The notes beneath the pieces are model-generated. The model made no database searches. It was not told the DNA's origin and saw nothing but the letters and a program-made list of their open reading frames with translations. Shown here piece by piece: positions 62,987 through 64,000 of a stretch of DNA of 64,000 nucleotides. The stretch is from the NCBI GenBank assembly GCA_963691705.1, contig OY829539.1:8496501-8560500 (forward strand). The letters are read 5' to 3'. The position numbers and the translations under genes are program-made. The DNA is from Viola odorata. Lineage: Eukaryota > Streptophyta > Magnoliopsida > Malpighiales > Violaceae. Position 1 is the first letter of the stretch, and each line of letters opens with the position of its first letter.

Positions 62987-64000
62987 AATTTCTCCATGTA
63001 CTAATGTACTCGGATTGATATGCAAACTCTATTTTTGTGCTGTGTTATCTGCATTTTGAGTGACTAAACATATAGCCTTGTTTGCGAGCGAGTGAGTAAA
63101 CACATATCTGGTGAGGGCTGCTCGTGACTAGGCCAGATGTGGAAAAGTTCTACCTTTGGGGTCGGTATCCCAATGCTTTAATGCAGGTGTGCATCTAGGC
63201 AGGAAGCGCCTTATCGAGACCTGGACAATTGACGGGTTTGATCATTCCAGTGCTTTGGTTGTTTGTGTTCATGTTTTGGTACTGTTTTTAATTTTGTGAA
63301 TGCTCAAGGGCGACCATTGGGCAGTGTGGGGATATTTGATTACATGTATTTTATGCATGTTTTTCCTTCCATTCTTACCTCGATTTAGGCCTTGATACTA
63401 CTAATTCGCTCGTGTTTCCATCTTTATCGCAGATCAAGGCCAAGAAGCAGAAATGTGCTAAAAGACATACTTTCTGGGCAATTTCAGAAGAGTTTAAGCT
63501 TCAAGACTAGCGTCGAGACCATAGACACCAATTTCTCCATGTACTAATGTACTCGGATTGATATGCAAACTCTATTTTTGTGTTGTGTTATCTGCATTTT
63601 GAGTGACTAAACATATAGGCTTGTTTGCGAGCGAGTGAGTAAACACATATCTGGTGAGGGCTGCTCGTGACTAGGCCTGATATGGAAAAGTTCTACCTTT
63701 GGGGTCGGTATCCCAATGCTTTAATGCAGGTGTGCATCTAGGCAGGAAGCGCCTTATCGAGACCTGGACAATTGACGGGTTTGATCATTCCAGTGCTTTG
63801 GTTGTTTGTGTTCATGTTTTGGTACTGTTTTTAATTTTGTGAATGCTCAAGGGCGACCATTGGGCAGTGTGGGGATATTTGATTACATGTATTTTATGCA
63901 TGTTTTTCCTTCCATTCTTACGTCGATTTAGGCCTTGATACTACTAATTCGCTCGTGTTTCCATCTTTATCGCAGATCAAGGCCAAGAAGCAGAAATGTG
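62987..64000. repeat. Start of third young-pentamer copy, M117 and partial M118
   Basis: M117 (62987-63529) has A149 like M108 and M113. M118 (63530-64000, first 471 bp only) has T54, G90 and G393 like M109 and M114. The array plainly continues past the window edge. Confidence 0.88.

Larger units (their letters stand above)
1..64000. repeat. 543-bp satellite DNA array (whole window)
   Basis: A single tandem array fills the window. The unit beginning at the first base recurs at 544, 1087, 1630 and so on. I checked the phase at 37468, 38010, 46698, 47240 and 63530, which gives 117 full copies and one partial. 115 full copies are exactly 543 bp and two are 542 bp. All copies point the same way and no foreign sequence interrupts them. 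The type consensuses I compared differ at 13 or fewer sites, and many copies a few monomers apart look identical. The unit has about 229 G+C in 543 (42%) and 14-16 CpG against roughly 24 expected. Neither array end is present. Tandem order, uniform orientation and higher-order structure are typical of satellites homogenised by unequal exchange. Chromosomal location and organism cannot be told from this sequence. Confidence 0.99.

Noticed and set aside
1..64000. Because 543 is divisible by 3, a frame could run through the whole array as a giant repeat protein
   Set aside because: All six frames contain stops in every monomer, for example TAA at p16, TGA at p30 and TGA at p71 on the forward strand.
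1..64000. CRISPR array
   Set aside because: The repeats are 543 bp with no unique spacers, and there are no cas genes.
1..64000. rDNA spacer, 5S or tRNA gene repeats
   Set aside because: I see no rRNA-like segment, no tRNA B-box such as GGTTCGAAT and no terminator-like T run in a suitable place.
1..64000. LTR, LINE or DNA transposon
   Set aside because: No terminal repeats, target-site duplications, poly-A tails or transposase/RT-like frames; every base belongs to the tandem unit.
1..64000. Assembly artefact made of one repeated consensus
   Set aside because: Monomers carry many different private variants in a structured order, which a simple consensus duplication would not give. Local copy-number errors remain possible.

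Overview
The whole 64 kb window is one uninterrupted, head-to-tail satellite DNA array. The unit is 543 bp and about 42% GC. There are 117 complete monomers plus a 471-bp partial one at the right edge, all in the same orientation. 115 of the 117 complete monomers are exactly 543 bp; the other two each lack one base (near 37591 and 47025). There is no unique sequence, gene, transposon or RNA gene, and both window edges lie inside the array, so its true ends are not seen. An array of this kind points to a eukaryotic chromosome (centromeric, pericentromeric, subtelomeric or other heterochromatin). Intron-like signals in the unit and CpG at about 0.6 of expectation (hand count) fit a fungus, plant or invertebrate better than a vertebrate, but I cannot name the organism.

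Numbering used throughout: monomer n (Mn) starts at 1+543(n-1) for M1-M70, at 38010+543(n-71) for M71-M87, and at 47240+543(n-88) for M88-M118. Positions inside a monomer are p1-p543, with p1 at the first base of the window. Monomers differ at a small set of diagnostic sites, and I typed all 118 by eye. A: G153, T237/T240/A245, G294/A297, G328, C426, G462, G473. B: G153, G237/C240/G245, T294/T297, C328, A370, G426, C462, T473, A493. B2: B with C370. C: T132, A153, A342, A491, otherwise B-like with C493. E: C without T132 and A342; E* is E with C80. G: A153, the B-like middle, G426, C462, T473, G491, C493. D: G with C238. F: G front with A tail. H: G with G153. I: G90, A153, T237/T240/A245, G294/T297, C328, G tail. 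Suffix c: C146. K: G front with A284, A tail with T454 and T511. Types A and C, among the most different, differ at 13 listed sites, about 97.6% identity.

Layout: 1-4887 A-B-C-D modules with one A/D hybrid; 4888-10317 irregular A-E-F and A-E-G units; 10318-12489 A-B-C-D; 12490-28779 six consecutive 2715-bp pentamers A-E-F-E-G; 28780-30408 an A-E*-G trimer; 30409-33123 A-B-C-G-H; 33124-40181 a mosaic with the first I types; 40182-45611 A-B-C-G grading into duplicated trimers; 45612-54298 a mosaic rich in hybrids; 54299-57556 two Ac-B2-I trimers; 57557-64000 a young pentamer with its own private variants, copied twice and cut by the window end.

The most interesting content has two parts. First, the unit looks like a decayed gene fragment: three short exon-like stretches join in one frame across two GT-AG introns, with a TACTAAT branch-point-like motif and a CAG acceptor, encoding about 54 residues. 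Variants there mostly change residues and include stops, so it is not maintained as protein. Second, several monomer types are readable as fossils of in-register unequal crossover, so the growth of the higher-order repeats can be partly reconstructed.
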